Shown: piece after piece, positions 1-9,810 of the stretch
How positions within the stretch are numbered: the stretch's first letter is position 1
How the letters are laid out: each line of letters starts with the position of its first letter
Assembly: GCF_011682235.2 (NCBI RefSeq)
Contig: NZ_CP076718.1
Span: forward strand, 1,828,058 to 1,892,057
Reading direction: 5' to 3'
DNA from: Rhodocaloribacter litoris
GTDB taxonomy: Bacteria; Bacteroidota; Rhodothermia; Rhodothermales; ISCAR-4553
DNA length: 64,000 bases
Made by a program: the position numbers and the translations under genes
Notes under the pieces: model-generated
Told to the model about the DNA's origin: nothing
What the model saw: the letters and a program-made list of their open reading frames with translations, nothing else
Database searches by the model: none

Positions 1-1570
1 GCCGGCGAGGGCGCGGCGGCGGCACCGGCAGGAACCGCCCGGCGACGGGCACGAGGAGCACCGAGGCCGCCAGCGAGGTGCCCAGCGTCAGGGCCACCAG
101 CACGCCGAAGGGCAGGAAGAGGGCCTGCAGCTCGCCGCTCAGGTAGACCAGCGGCAGGGCCACCACCATCGTGGTGAGGGTGCCGCCGAGCAGAGGGAGC
201 CAGACGGTGCGGAGCGCCTCGCGCGTGGCGGCGGCGTCGAGGGCCAGCCCGGCTAGCCCCTGCAGGCGCAGCCGCCGCCGTTGCACCAGCAGCTGCTCGA
301 CGACCACCACGCTGTTGTCCACCAGTAGCCCGGCCACCAGGGCCATGCCCGCCAGCGTGATCAGGTTGAGCGTCAGCCCGAGGGGGCGGAACAGCAGCAA
401 CGCTACGGCCACGGCAACCGCCACGCTGAACAGGACCACGGTGCAGGCCCGCACGCTCTGCAAGAGGGCCAGCAGCACGAGCACCAGCAGCGCCAGCCCC
501 AGCCCGCCCCGCACCGCCAGGTCGCGCAGCTCCTTACGCACGTCTTCGCTGCGGTCCAGCACCACCAGCAGGCGCACGTCGCCGGGCAGGCGCGCCCGCA
601 GGCGCTCGACCTCGCCGTGCACCGCCCCGGCGACGGTGAGCAGGTGGCTGCCGGGCTTGCGGTCGAGCGTGAGGGTGACCACGGGCTGGCCGTCCACCCG
701 GCTGATGGAGCGTACGGGTGCGGGCCCCAGCGTCACCTCGGCCACGTCGGCCAGGCGCACCGGAGGGGCGTCGGGGGCCGCCTGCGCCAGCACCAGCTGC
801 CGGATGGCCGCCACGTCGGTCAGCGGCGGCGTGAACAGGAGCAGCGCCCGGGTGCCGGTGTGGCGGCTGCCGTAGCTGTGGGCAGCCATCGCCCCCGCGA
901 GGGTCCCGGCCACCTCGGCCGGAGCCAGGCCATAGGCTGCCAGCCGGGCGGGGTCCAGCACCACGCGCAACTCGCGCTGCCGCCCGCCCTCGACCCGCAC
1001 CTCGGCCATCCCCGGCAGGCTCCGCAGGCGCGGCGCCACCTCCTCCTCGGCCAGCCGCCGCAGCGCCTCGGGCGCGAGCGACCCCACCAGCTGGAGCGTC
1101 ATGAAGCCCTGCTGGTCGCGCAGCTGCTCCGGCACGGTGCGCGTCAACTGCGGGCGCACGCGGTCCGGCAGGACGGACCGCAGCCGGGCCAGCTCCTCGC
1201 GCACCTGCACCGTGTACGGCCCCGGCGCCGTCTCCCGGGCCAGCTGGAGGATGATGGTCGCCCGCCCCTCTTCGGACAGGCTCTCGACGTGGGCCGTGCC
1301 CGGCACCCGCTGCACCGCCCGCTCGATGGGGGCCGTCACGTACTGCTCCACCTGGCGGGGCGGCGCGCCGGGCCACACCGCCGTCACCCGCACTTCCGGC
1401 AGCTCTACGCGCGGCACCCACTCCACCGGCACCTTCCCTCCCACCCACAGGCCGGCCAGCAACAGGGCCGTCGCCCACGAGAGCACCGCCACGGGCCGGC
1501 CCAGCCAGCCCGCCCACCCGGCTCCGGGCCGGCGTCCCTCAGGTTGACCGGAAGAAGAAGGCGGTGTCAT
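1..1570 (-). CDS. RND-family efflux permease, N-terminal half (runs off left edge)
   Basis: Inner-membrane proton-driven resistance-nodulation-division transporter; about 523 codons are in the window and the C-terminus lies beyond base 1. I start it at the ATG at 1570 (MTPPSSSGQ). An N-terminal membrane helix is followed by the typical 'PGAPPRQVEQYVTAPIE' porter-domain segment. Further on come hydrophobic helices with LLVDNSVVVVE, the TM4 proton-relay position that reads VDN in many HAE1-type pumps. It is the last gene in the window of a minus-strand unit with the adaptor at 7080-8360 and a second permease at 2067-5147. Two permeases with one adaptor recall MdtBC-type pumps, where two permeases form a mixed trimer; that pairing is inference. 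Substrate unknown. A 496-bp repeat-filled gap separates it from the upstream permease. Confidence 0.88.
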   Translation of the reverse strand, partial: MTPPSSSGQPEGRRPGAGWAGWLGRPVAVLSWATALLLAGLWVGGKVPVEWVPRVELPEVRVTAVWPGAPPRQVEQYVTAPIERAVQRVPGTAHVESLSEEGRATIILQLARETAPGPYTVQVREELARLRSVLPDRVRPQLTRTVPEQLRDQQGFMTLQLVGSLAPEALRRLAEEEVAPRLRSLPGMAEVRVEGGRQRELRVVLDPARLAAYGLAPAEVAGTLAGAMAAHSYGSRHTGTRALLLFTPPLTDVAAIRQLVLAQAAPDAPPVRLADVAEVTLGPAPVRSISRVDGQPVVTLTLDRKPGSHLLTVAGAVHGEVERLRARLPGDVRLLVVLDRSEDVRKELRDLAVRGGLGLALLVLVLLALLQSVRACTVVLFSVAVAVAVALLLFRPLGLTLNLITLAGMALVAGLLVDNSVVVVEQLLVQRRRLRLQGLAGLALDAAATREALRTVWLPLLGGTLTTMVVALPLVYLSGELQALFLPFGVLVALTLGTSLAASVLLVPVAGRFLPVPPPRPRR

Positions 1571-2066
1571 CGAAGGCTCTGGTTCGGGATGGTGCGGGAG
1601 ACGGGGGACGTAGCCCTCTCATTCATTCATGCCTCCCCTCGAAGGCGCAATTCGGTTGCTGGCGACAAAGTGAGCCGTACATGCCACGTAGCCGCGGGCT
1701 TCAGCCCGGGCCAGCTGACGAGCAGCGGTGCGCACCCGTAAAGGGTGCGGCTACGTCGCTCTGCGCAACGACACGCCTCATTCATTCAGGTCTCCCCTCG
1801 AAGGCGCAATTCGGTTGCTGACGACAAGGTCGCCCTGGGTGAGAAAGAAAGAGAGTGCCCCGTACCGACCACGTAGCCGCGGGCTTCAGCCCAGGCCAGC
1901 CGGCGACCGGTGCGGCGCACCCATGAAGGGTGCGGCTACGTCGCTCTGCGCAATGACACGACACGCGAGCGTGCTGCCGTAAACAGCCCGGCCGCGTCCC
2001 CGTCCGTTGCGCCGGCCGGCCCGTCGACGCCGCCTGTCTGTCCCCTGATGAAAAACGCTTCATGGC
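1571..2066. repeat. Gap with two tandem copies of a REP-like repeat
   Basis: No convincing gene. Two related units follow each other, about 1620-1775 and 1780-1970. Each has CATTCATTCA, then CTCCCCTCGAAGGCGCAATT, then a GCGGGCTTCAGCCC hairpin, then AAGGGTGCGGCTACGTCGCT. The second unit carries about 35 extra bases before its hairpin. The same hairpin theme recurs at 22004-22085 and 44350-44580, so this is a dispersed intergenic family. It lies inside the efflux operon, where the hairpins could affect the mRNA between the two permease genes. Confidence 0.75.
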
Positions 2067-5000
2067 CTACACCCTGCCTGTCCCGTGGTCTTTGCCTGCC
2101 ACGAACGTGTAGAGCACCGGCACCACGACGAGCGTCAGGAGGGTGGCGCCGAGCAGCCCGCCGATGACGGCCAGCGCCAGCGGCTGCTGGAGCGCCCCGC
2201 CGGCGCCCAGGCCCAGCGCCAGCGGCAGCAGGCCCAGCACCGTGGTGAGGGTGGTCATGAGGATGGGGCGTACGCGGTCGCGCCCCGCCGCCTCGATGGC
2301 CGCGTGCAGCGCCATCCCCTCGGCCCGCCGCCGGTTGATGAAGTCCACCTTGATGATGGCGTCGTTGACCACAATGCCCACGAGCACCACCAGCCCGGTG
2401 AGGCTCATCAGGTTGACGGACTGCCCCGTCAGGGCGAGCGCCAGCGCCACGCCGGCGGCGGCCAGCGGCACGGCTGCCAGGATCACCAGGGGCTGCACGA
2501 GGCTCTCGAACTGGGCCGCCAGGATCAGGTAGACGAGGAAGAGGCTCAGCAGCAGGCTCCAGGCGGCAGCGCGAAGCCCCTCGCGGAAGGCGTCGGTGGC
2601 GCCGCCCACGGTGGCCCGCACGCCCGGCGGCAGGGTCCCGGCCACGGCGTCTTCGAGGGCCGCCCGGGCGGCCTGCAGGTCGGCGCCCGGCGCCACGTCG
2701 GCCAGCAGGCGCACCACCGGCGCCTGCTCTGCCCGGAGCAACGACGCCGGCAACGACACCGGCTCGGCTTCGACGAACAGGCCGAGCGGCATCAGGCCCT
2801 CGCCCGTGGGGATCTCCGTCTGCAGGAGGGCCTGGAGCGAGGTGGCCTCCGGCAGCCGCAGCCGGATGGGGATGTCTTCGCTGACCATCTGGAGCGCCGT
2901 CGCCTCGACGCCCCGGGCTGCCGCCGCCAGCAGCTCGGCCAGGCGGGAGGCCGGCAGGCCGAAGCGGGCCAGCTGGTCGCGGCGGAAGTGGAGGGCATAG
3001 GCGGGCACCTCACGGGCATAGGCACGCCGGACGTTCGCCAGCGCCGGGGCCTGCCGGAGGCGGGCCAGCACGGCGTCGGCGGCCTGCTCGGCCTCGTCGC
3101 GCCGGTCGGCGTGGAGGTCCAGCCACAGCTCCGCCTCGCCGGGGGCCAGCAGCGTCTCCAGCTGGGTGCGTTCCGGCCGCACCTCCACGGCCAGCGCCGG
3201 CGGCACGGGGGCCGCGGCCAGCGCCGCGCGCACCGCCTCCACCGGAACACCCTCCGCCGTCACCACCGTCAGGGTGCCCTCGTAGGGCGGGCGGGGGTCG
3301 AGGTCGAGGCGGGCCTCGTCGCGCTCGCCCAGGTCGGCCAGCACGTGGGCCACGCCGGGCGTCCGGCGGGCCGCCGCCTCGAGCGGGGCCACCCACTGGG
3401 CAAGCTGCGGCAGGTCCACCCCGGGCGGCGCGGCGACGTGCATCGTCAGGCGGCCCTGGTCCGAGCGGGGCACCACCTGGCGCGGCAGCCGCCAGGCGAC
3501 GGCCGCGGCAACGACCAACAGCAGCGCGGCCAGCAGCACCACCCGCCCCCGCCGCCGCAGGCCCCACCGGAGCAGACGCTCGTAGGCCGCCAGCCAGCGC
3601 CCTCCGCCCGGCGGGCGCACTCGCCCCGGCCGCGCATCGCGCCCGGCCAGCACCGGCACCACCGCCAGCGCCACCACCAGCGACGCCAGCAGCGCGAAGA
3701 CGACGGCCAGCGCCTGGTCCCGGAAGAGGCGGCCCGCCAGCCCCTCCACGAACGCCAGCGGCCCGAAGACGGCCAGCGTCGTCAGCGTGCTGGCGGTGAT
3801 GGCGGCGGCCACCTCGGCCGTCCCCTCGCGGGCCGCCTCCAGCGCCGGCCGTCCCTGCTCCCGCAGCCGTGCGATGTTCTCCGTGACCACGATGGCGTTG
3901 TCCACCAGCATCCCCACGCCCAGGGCCAGCCCGCTCAGCGAGATCAGGTTGAACGAGAGGCCGGCCAGCTCGAAGCCCACCAGCGCCAGGGCCAGCGACA
4001 GGGGCACGGCCACCGCCACGGCCAGCAACACGCGGGGCCGCCGGAGGAACACCAGCAGCACGAGCAGGGCCAGCACCCCGCCCAGCAACACCGCCTGCCG
4101 CACCCCGGCGATGGCCTGCCGGATGAACCGGCTCTCGTCCACCACCACCTCCAGCCGGATGCCGGGCACCTCGGCTTCGAGGGAGGCCAGCGCCGCGCGC
4201 ACCTCTTCGGCCGTCATCACCGTGTTGGCGTCGGCGGTACGCTCCACCACCAGCAGCAGCGCCTCGTCGCCCTGGAAGCGGACGAGGCCCCGCCGTTCGG
4301 CCACCCCGGGCCGCACCGTCGCCACGTCGGCCAGGCGGAGGGGGGTGAGGCCCGCACGCCCCACGATGGTCTGCATCACGTCCGCCTCGGTGGTGAAGGC
4401 GCCGCGCACTTCTACGGCGTAGCGGAACGGCCCGCGCCGGATCAGGCCCCCCGGCAACGTGACGTTGGCCGCCCGCAGGGCCTGCTCCACCTGCCCGACC
4501 GAGAGGCCGTAGCGGGCCAGCCGCTCGGCGTCGAGACGCACCTCCACCTCGGGGTCGAAGCCGCCGGTGACGCGCACGCGGGCCACGCCGCCGAGCTGTT
4601 CGAGCCGCCGGGCGACGACATCGCGGGCGAGCCGCTTGAGGGCCACCAGGTCCTGCCGGTCCTGGCGGGCCGGGTCGTCCACAGCCCGCACCGTGTCGGC
4701 CGGCGCGCGGCGGCGCAGGGCCAGGAGCATCACGGGGCGCTCGCTCGGGTCCAGGCGCAGCACCACGGGGCGCTCGGCCTCCTCGGGCAGCGCCTCGCCC
4801 AGCCGGTCGAGTTGCTCGCGCACGTTGAGCTGGGCCAGGTCCAGGTTGGTGTTCCACCCGAAGCGCAGCACCACCAGGCTGCCGCCGAGCAGGCTCCGCC
4901 CGGTGACCTCCTCCAGGCCTTCAACCCCGGCCACGGCGGCTTCCACCGGCTCGGTCACGGCCCGCTCCACCCGCTCCGGCGGCACGTCCGGGTAGGCCGT

Positions 5001-5147
5001 CCAGACCGCCAGCGCCGGGAAGCGCAGCTCCGGCAGCAGGGCCACCGGCAGCCGCACGTACGCGAGCACCGCCAGCCCCACCGCCAGCAGGCTCAACGCC
5101 GTCACGGCGACGGGACGATGCAGGCACCAGGTGATCAGGCCACGCAT
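2067..5147 (-). CDS. RND-family (HAE1/AcrB-like) efflux permease
   Basis: Complete 1026-residue inner-membrane RND transporter, the usual size for AcrB/MdtB-type pumps. It begins MRGLITWCLHRPVAVTALSL, a first membrane helix. The first periplasmic porter domain carries 'YPDVPPERVERAVTEPVE'. TM4 contains GMLVDNAIVVTENI near residue 410, the proton-relay helix. The duplicated second half carries its own porter domain, and its TM helices (GIVVNDAIIKVDFIN) lie near residue 935. It lies between the adaptor (upstream, 7080-8360) and a second permease (downstream). A repeat element plus an insertion sequence now separates it from the adaptor by about 1.9 kb, so it may have lost co-transcription with it. 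Confidence 0.93.
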   Translation of the reverse strand: MRGLITWCLHRPVAVTALSLLAVGLAVLAYVRLPVALLPELRFPALAVWTAYPDVPPERVERAVTEPVEAAVAGVEGLEEVTGRSLLGGSLVVLRFGWNTNLDLAQLNVREQLDRLGEALPEEAERPVVLRLDPSERPVMLLALRRRAPADTVRAVDDPARQDRQDLVALKRLARDVVARRLEQLGGVARVRVTGGFDPEVEVRLDAERLARYGLSVGQVEQALRAANVTLPGGLIRRGPFRYAVEVRGAFTTEADVMQTIVGRAGLTPLRLADVATVRPGVAERRGLVRFQGDEALLLVVERTADANTVMTAEEVRAALASLEAEVPGIRLEVVVDESRFIRQAIAGVRQAVLLGGVLALLVLLVFLRRPRVLLAVAVAVPLSLALALVGFELAGLSFNLISLSGLALGVGMLVDNAIVVTENIARLREQGRPALEAAREGTAEVAAAITASTLTTLAVFGPLAFVEGLAGRLFRDQALAVVFALLASLVVALAVVPVLAGRDARPGRVRPPGGGRWLAAYERLLRWGLRRRGRVVLLAALLLVVAAAVAWRLPRQVVPRSDQGRLTMHVAAPPGVDLPQLAQWVAPLEAAARRTPGVAHVLADLGERDEARLDLDPRPPYEGTLTVVTAEGVPVEAVRAALAAAPVPPALAVEVRPERTQLETLLAPGEAELWLDLHADRRDEAEQAADAVLARLRQAPALANVRRAYAREVPAYALHFRRDQLARFGLPASRLAELLAAAARGVEATALQMVSEDIPIRLRLPEATSLQALLQTEIPTGEGLMPLGLFVEAEPVSLPASLLRAEQAPVVRLLADVAPGADLQAARAALEDAVAGTLPPGVRATVGGATDAFREGLRAAAWSLLLSLFLVYLILAAQFESLVQPLVILAAVPLAAAGVALALALTGQSVNLMSLTGLVVLVGIVVNDAIIKVDFINRRRAEGMALHAAIEAAGRDRVRPILMTTLTTVLGLLPLALGLGAGGALQQPLALAVIGGLLGATLLTLVVVPVLYTFVAGKDHGTGRV

Positions 5148-5410
5148 ACCGGCGTTTGCACGTGTGGAGGTGTTGGGTTAGGGGTTACGCGGCTGGCGAT
5201 GGAGTAACCCCGGCCATCCAGCCCTTCCCCTTGCGAAGGAAAGGTGTCGCGCAGCGACGGAGGGGTAGGATCTGGACGATGGAGGGGTAGAGGCGGAGTT
5301 GACCCCATCCCCCCTTCGGGGTACTTCCCCCTGCAGGGCTGCCGGGTGCGGCCAGGGGGAAGGGTCTGGCGTTGCGCAGTGCGTCGCACCAGATCCTCCC
5401 CATGCGAAGG

Positions 5411-6928
5411 CTTACCTTTACCCACAAATCAGGAGGGGTGAAAGACGAGCCAGGCGGAGGCGATATCGGTGAGACGTTGCCAGCCGCGCCAGAGCACAGT
5501 GACACCCGGAGGCCCATCGCTTTTGCGAGCCAGAAAGCCGCCCAGCCGGGCGATCCACAGGACCACCTGGCCCACCGTGGGCGGCCGGGCAGGCACCTGC
5601 TGCGTCTTGTGGTGGAAGGCATACAGAGCCCGCCACTCATGCTCGGCCAGCACCAGCGTGCAGGGCACATCAGGCGCATGACGGGCCACCAGGGTCATCC
5701 AGAAAAGACGCCAGGCTATGATGCTGAACAGGGCCAGATAGGGCATCAGACGCTCCACGCTGGCCAACTGGGCTTTTTCCACACGGCATCCCGATTTGAG
5801 CACCTTGTGATAGACCTCAATCTGCCAGCGCAGGCCGTACCACCGGATCCGCTCCACGGCGTCGGCAAAACGATGCACCGGCACCGTGCTCAAAAGAAGC
5901 CAGCACAAAGGCGGGTCCTCCGCGGGCGGGGCCTCCTCTTGCACCAGCACCGCATAGAGCGGCATATCGCCCATCTTTTTGCGCAGGTGCCGAGGGGCTT
6001 TCAAGCTCACAGGCGCAAAGCGCACCGTGACCGAGGCCTGGCGTTTCGGCTTCCCTTTGCGGGCGGGGACGAGCACCTGCAACTGCCCGCACGCCGCTTG
6101 CCGGCCCATCACCTCCCAGAGCCGCCCCACTTCGGGTGCACAGACGGAGCGGTTCTGGGCGGCTCGCACCAGCAGGTCGGTCTCCAGGGTGCGGGCCTGG
6201 TGAAAAAGCTCAAAAAGGTCGGACTCGCTGTCGCCGATGGTGATGAGCTGGGCCTCGGGGGGAACGACGGCCTGGGTCTGTTGCAGGGCCTGGAGCCACT
6301 TGGAACTTTCCTTCTCTTCGATGGGCAGCTTGCGTCGTTCGTCTGCGGTGCGCTGGTGCATCGTGGGGGGGCGCACCCAGATGGCCTGACCGGCCAATCC
6401 GAGCGGAAGGCCCTGCTCGGTCATGAGCAGGCTGGTGTGCATGACTATGCCGGACAGGTTCTGCTGCGCGGTGCCGATGGGTCCGAGCCCCTTTGTACTG
6501 GGATGATGGGTATAGTTCAGGTAGGTCGTATCCTGAATGGCAAAGAGCCGTTTGTGCCCCTGGGCCCGCTCCCGCGTACGGCGATAATGGGGCGCCCGGA
6601 TCTTCTCGGCGGTCGTTTTGGCATTGTCGAAGAGCCGGTAGGCGGCCTTGGTGTCGGCCCAATCCGCACAGGCCTGATTGATCGACACCGAAGGCCTGGC
6701 CGCCAGTTTGGCGCCGGTGTCGAGCAGTCGCCGGTCCAGGCGCTTGTCGCCCAGCGCCATGTCGTGCAATTCATGCACAAGCCAGGTGGAGAGTTCATCG
6801 ACCTCAGGGAGGTCTGGGATTGCTTCCGTATCCATCGGGGGGCTCCTCTTCAATGGCTTCGATGGGGTAAAAGGTTATTTGATCAGCATCCTTCTGCTAA
6901 TCTCACGGCACTTGTGGGTAAAGGTAAG
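5411..6928 (-). mobile_element. IS4-family (IS50/Tn5-like) insertion sequence
   Basis: Complete element of 1518 bp. The ends are 17-bp perfect inverted repeats: CTTACCTTTACCCACAA begins at 5411, and its reverse complement ends at 6928. The flanks carry an exact 9-bp target duplication, ATGCGAAGG (5402-5410 and 6929-6937). Nine bases is the known duplication length for the IS50/Tn5 group. One transposase gene fills it. The intact ends, exact duplication and intact open reading frame point to a recent insertion. Confidence 0.95.
5429..6835 (-). CDS. IS4-family transposase, Tn5-like
   Basis: DDE transposase of 468 residues catalysing cut-and-paste transposition. I chose the ATG at 6835 (MDTEAIPDLPEV) because GAGGAG stands seven bases before it; an upstream in-frame ATG at 6853 lacks this. 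The N-terminus has the Tn5-type DNA-binding segment (LGDKRLDRRL). Catalytic aspartates are visible in AIQDTTYLNY and IGDSESDLFELF. The IS4 YREK signature is intact in YGLRWQIEVYHKVLK, supplying the catalytic Glu. Length and motifs fit an active enzyme. Confidence 0.94.
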   Translation of the reverse strand: MDTEAIPDLPEVDELSTWLVHELHDMALGDKRLDRRLLDTGAKLAARPSVSINQACADWADTKAAYRLFDNAKTTAEKIRAPHYRRTRERAQGHKRLFAIQDTTYLNYTHHPSTKGLGPIGTAQQNLSGIVMHTSLLMTEQGLPLGLAGQAIWVRPPTMHQRTADERRKLPIEEKESSKWLQALQQTQAVVPPEAQLITIGDSESDLFELFHQARTLETDLLVRAAQNRSVCAPEVGRLWEVMGRQAACGQLQVLVPARKGKPKRQASVTVRFAPVSLKAPRHLRKKMGDMPLYAVLVQEEAPPAEDPPLCWLLLSTVPVHRFADAVERIRWYGLRWQIEVYHKVLKSGCRVEKAQLASVERLMPYLALFSIIAWRLFWMTLVARHAPDVPCTLVLAEHEWRALYAFHHKTQQVPARPPTVGQVVLWIARLGGFLARKSDGPPGVTVLWRGWQRLTDIASAWLVFHPS

Positions 6929-7079
6929 ATGCGAAGGGGAGGTGTCGCGCAGCGACGGAGGGGTAGACCTGTCACAGCACGGGACTCAATCACGTAACCA
7001 CCCATTTCGTCAAGATGATGACCGCGGGCCGTTGTTGATTGCATGCACGCTTCCCCGCTCCACGTCCACACCTCCACAT

Positions 7080-8360
7080 TCACTCGCGAAAGGCCGGGTG
7101 GACGGCGGCCACCTCGACGGGCGCATCGTGCGCCAGGGCGTGATGCCCCGCCACCGCCACCGTATCCCCCGGCGCGACGCCTTCGACCAGCACCACGTAG
7201 TCGCCCGACTGCGGGCCGGGGGTCACGTACTGCCATTGTGCCCGCCCGCCCCGCACGACGAACACCAGGTCCCGCCCCTGCCGCACGAGCACGGCTTCGG
7301 CAGGCACCACCAGCCGGTCGGGAAGGCGCCGGGTTTCCAGGGCCACATAGGCGAAGAGCCCGCTGAGCAGGCGGCCGCCGGGGTTGGGCACGGCCACCGT
7401 CACCCGCCCCGCCCCCGTCTTCGTGTCGACGCGGGGGTTGATGGAATGGATGGTGCCGGTGACGACGGTGTCCGCCAGGGCGGGCAGGCGCACCTGCGCC
7501 GTGGCGCCGCGCCGCAGGTGGACGATGTCCGATTCCAGGGCGTCCACCTCCACCTTCATGCGCCGGTCGTCGAGCAGGGTGAGCAGGGCCTGGCCGGGGG
7601 CGACGTGCTGCCCCACCTCGGCCTGCAGGTCGGCCACGCGCCCGGCGAACGGCGCGGTGATGCGGGTCCGGCTCAGCTGGAGGCGGGCCTGCGCCACCCG
7701 CTGCTCGGCCTCGGCCAGGCCGGTCACGGCACGCTGCACGGCCTCGCGCATCGTCCCGCCCAGCAGCAGGGCCGCCTCATAGCGTCGCCGTGCGGCCTCC
7801 AGCTCGTCGTCCGAGAGGGCGCCCTCGGCGTGGGCGGCCTGTGCGGCCGTCCAGGCCCGGCGAGCCTCGGCCAGCCGCGTCGTGTCGACGGCGGGGACCC
7901 CGTCGCGGCTGAGCTGGACGGCGTACTCGCTCCGGGCCTTGAGCAGGGCCGCCTCGGCCTCCTCCAGCCGGAGGCGGGCCTCCCGGTCGTCCAGGCGAAG
8001 GAGTTCCTGGCCCGCCGTCACATAGTCCCCTTCCTCGACCTGCCGCGCCACCACCCGGCCGCTCGTCTCGGCGCTGAGCACCGCCTGCCGCCAGGGGGCC
8101 AGCCGGCCCGTGGCCTCGGCCCGCAACGGAAAGGTCACGGGCGAGACGACCACCGCCTCGACGGCCACGGGCGGCGCGGCGGCATGGGCGTCTTCGGGGC
8201 GCCCCGCCTCGTCCCCCTGCCCCGTCAACACCGGCCAGAAGGCGTACGCCAGCAGCCCGCCCACCGACAGCACCAGCAGCCCCGCGGCCACCTGCCAGCC
8301 CCGCACCCGCCGCCTCCGGGGCGCCTCCTCCCTCGACGCTACCGAAGAAACACGTTCCAT
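7080..8360 (-). CDS. RND efflux periplasmic adaptor subunit (HlyD/AcrA-like)
   Basis: Membrane-fusion protein of 426 residues linking an RND permease to an outer-membrane channel. The start at 8360 (MERVSSVASREE) has AAGGCGG eight bases upstream; an earlier in-frame ATG at 8411 has no such site. A basic tail precedes one N-terminal membrane anchor (WQVAAGLLVLSVGG). A barrel-sandwich half follows, then a long coiled-coil hairpin (about residues 120-220), the second lipoyl half (ADLQAEVGQHVAPGQALL) and the beta-barrel and membrane-proximal domains. It is first in the efflux unit. No outer-membrane factor gene is present in the window. Confidence 0.92.
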   Translation of the reverse strand: MERVSSVASREEAPRRRRVRGWQVAAGLLVLSVGGLLAYAFWPVLTGQGDEAGRPEDAHAAAPPVAVEAVVVSPVTFPLRAEATGRLAPWRQAVLSAETSGRVVARQVEEGDYVTAGQELLRLDDREARLRLEEAEAALLKARSEYAVQLSRDGVPAVDTTRLAEARRAWTAAQAAHAEGALSDDELEAARRRYEAALLLGGTMREAVQRAVTGLAEAEQRVAQARLQLSRTRITAPFAGRVADLQAEVGQHVAPGQALLTLLDDRRMKVEVDALESDIVHLRRGATAQVRLPALADTVVTGTIHSINPRVDTKTGAGRVTVAVPNPGGRLLSGLFAYVALETRRLPDRLVVPAEAVLVRQGRDLVFVVRGGRAQWQYVTPGPQSGDYVVLVEGVAPGDTVAVAGHHALAHDAPVEVAAVHPAFRE

Positions 8361-8456
8361 GATGTGCCGCCTTTTTGAACCTTGCGAAATCCACCGGCAC
8401 GGCTGGCCCACCCTTTCCCCCAGACACCCGGCCCCGGCGAAGGTTTCCCCACCGGC

Positions 8457-9581
8457 TCAGGCCGCCCCACGCAGTGCCTCGGGCAGCCGGTAGACGACGA
8501 CCTGGGCCCGCGTGCGGTCGGCGCCCACGATGCGGTCCGCGCCGATGTCCTGGATCCAGACGTTCACGGGTAGCCGGACGGCGGCCCGCACCGCCCCCTC
8601 GGCGTTGAAGACGAGCCAGGGCACGGTTCCGGCGCCGTGCTCGGGCGTGAGCCGCACCCACACCGTACCGCCCGGCCCGAGCACGAAGGTGGAGAACGCC
8701 GGCTTGTACTCGGGCAGCGAAACACCGGTCGCGTTGAGCATGCGCACGAGGTCTTCGTCGCGCAGCAGCGAGTCCCGCTCGGCCCGGGAGACCGGTTGCG
8801 GCGGCAGGTCGTACGTGATGACGGTGCGGCGCGTGCCCGTGCGCCAGTCGATCCGTTCGAGCGCCAGCCGCTCCGTCCAGCCGTACCAGAGCGCACCGCC
8901 GGGCTCCGCCTGTATCCTTGCCCCCCGACCAAACGGCTTGGTCCGAACGTGGATACTGCCCCCCTCTCGGAGCACGATCCGCTCGATGTCCGGCGAGACC
9001 AGCAGCGTGTCCGGACGGCGCGTGCCGTCGTAGCCGATCAGGTGGACAAACGTTAGCGACTTACTCTGCTGATCGTCTCGTGGCGTGAAGACGTGCGCGT
9101 AACGAACCAGCAACCCCTCCGGAACGGCCCCCAGCAGATCACCGGGAACGGTCCGACCTTCTGCCTGTACGGTGATCGACCGCACGAAAGCACCCTCCGA
9201 ATCGAAGACACTGATACGACGGAGCGCCCGGTCGTGCACATAGAGCGAGTCGTTCGGCCCCAGGGTCAGGCTGCTGATCATCTGGAACTCGCCCGGCCCT
9301 TCTCCCTTCTGCCCGATCTGCCCTGCCGGCCGGCCATCCGCCTCGAAGACGTGGATCGTGCCCGCGTCCCAGTCGGCCACGAGCAGCCGCCCCTGCCCGT
9401 CGAGGAGCGCGCCGGCGATATAGCCGAAGATCAGGTCATCCTCCTCCTCGCCCAGCCGGAAAAGCGGCTCCGGCACCAGCGTATCCGGCGGCGCCACATC
9501 CGGGGAACGGGTAGACGTTTCGGCGCGGCAGCCTGCCAGCAACAGCACCGACAACAGGGCGCTTCGTCCGATGGTCATCAT
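8457..9581 (-). CDS. 6-bladed beta-propeller lipoprotein
   Basis: A 374-residue predicted lipoprotein. The N-terminus MMTIGRSALLSVLLLAGC is a short signal peptide ending in a lipobox with Cys at residue 18. The mature part shows repeated propeller blades of the NHL/6-bladed type: DGQGRLLVADWDAGTIHVFE, then GQIGQKGEGPGEF, a very typical '(G)xGxGPGEF' blade motif, then LYVHDRALRRISVFD. Such proteins are common in Bacteroidota and related phyla, and mostly of unknown role. A second member lies at 16562-17650. It ends 96 bp before the adaptor gene on the same strand, so co-transcription is possible. Confidence 0.85.
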   Translation of the reverse strand: MMTIGRSALLSVLLLAGCRAETSTRSPDVAPPDTLVPEPLFRLGEEEDDLIFGYIAGALLDGQGRLLVADWDAGTIHVFEADGRPAGQIGQKGEGPGEFQMISSLTLGPNDSLYVHDRALRRISVFDSEGAFVRSITVQAEGRTVPGDLLGAVPEGLLVRYAHVFTPRDDQQSKSLTFVHLIGYDGTRRPDTLLVSPDIERIVLREGGSIHVRTKPFGRGARIQAEPGGALWYGWTERLALERIDWRTGTRRTVITYDLPPQPVSRAERDSLLRDEDLVRMLNATGVSLPEYKPAFSTFVLGPGGTVWVRLTPEHGAGTVPWLVFNAEGAVRAAVRLPVNVWIQDIGADRIVGADRTRAQVVVYRLPEALRGAA

Positions 9582-9810
9582 GCCTCAAATCTCGAGGTGA
9601 GAACATGCCTTGCTCACCCAGTAGATAACGTTTCCTTTCTGGAAATTCGCACACATGAACTCTTTTTTTCGGCTTCGGATGAATGCCTCCAGCCGGACAG
9701 GTTCGTCGCTCGAAGCCGTGCCGGAACCGCTCAACTTCCTTTCCCGCCCGGCAACCTTCCGGCCCGTCCGTCGTCCTTTGCCCTTCCGACCGCCGCTAAC
9801 CACTGCCTCG

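Larger units (their letters stand above)
5183..6999. repeat. Palindrome-rich MITE-like repeat element, split by an insertion sequence
   Basis: Without the 1518-bp insertion and one target copy, about 290 bp remain (5183-5410 joined to 6938-6999). Ends are a short inverted repeat: GGTTACGCG at 5183-5191 and CACGTAACC at 6991-6999. Inside are two copies of AGGTGTCGCGCAGCGACGGAGGGGTAG (first at about 5242, second after the insertion) and a block reading CCCCCCTTCGGGGTACTTCCCCCTG. The same modules, on the opposite strand, occur at 31857-32110, so this is a dispersed, probably non-autonomous element. No protein is encoded by the element itself. Confidence 0.6.

Noticed and set aside
2085-5207. A 1040-codon open frame on the plus strand opposite the RND permease
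   Set aside because: Its product is rich in His, Gln and Arg, has no domain and is the mirror of a clear transporter. Such frames are expected opposite GC-rich genes.
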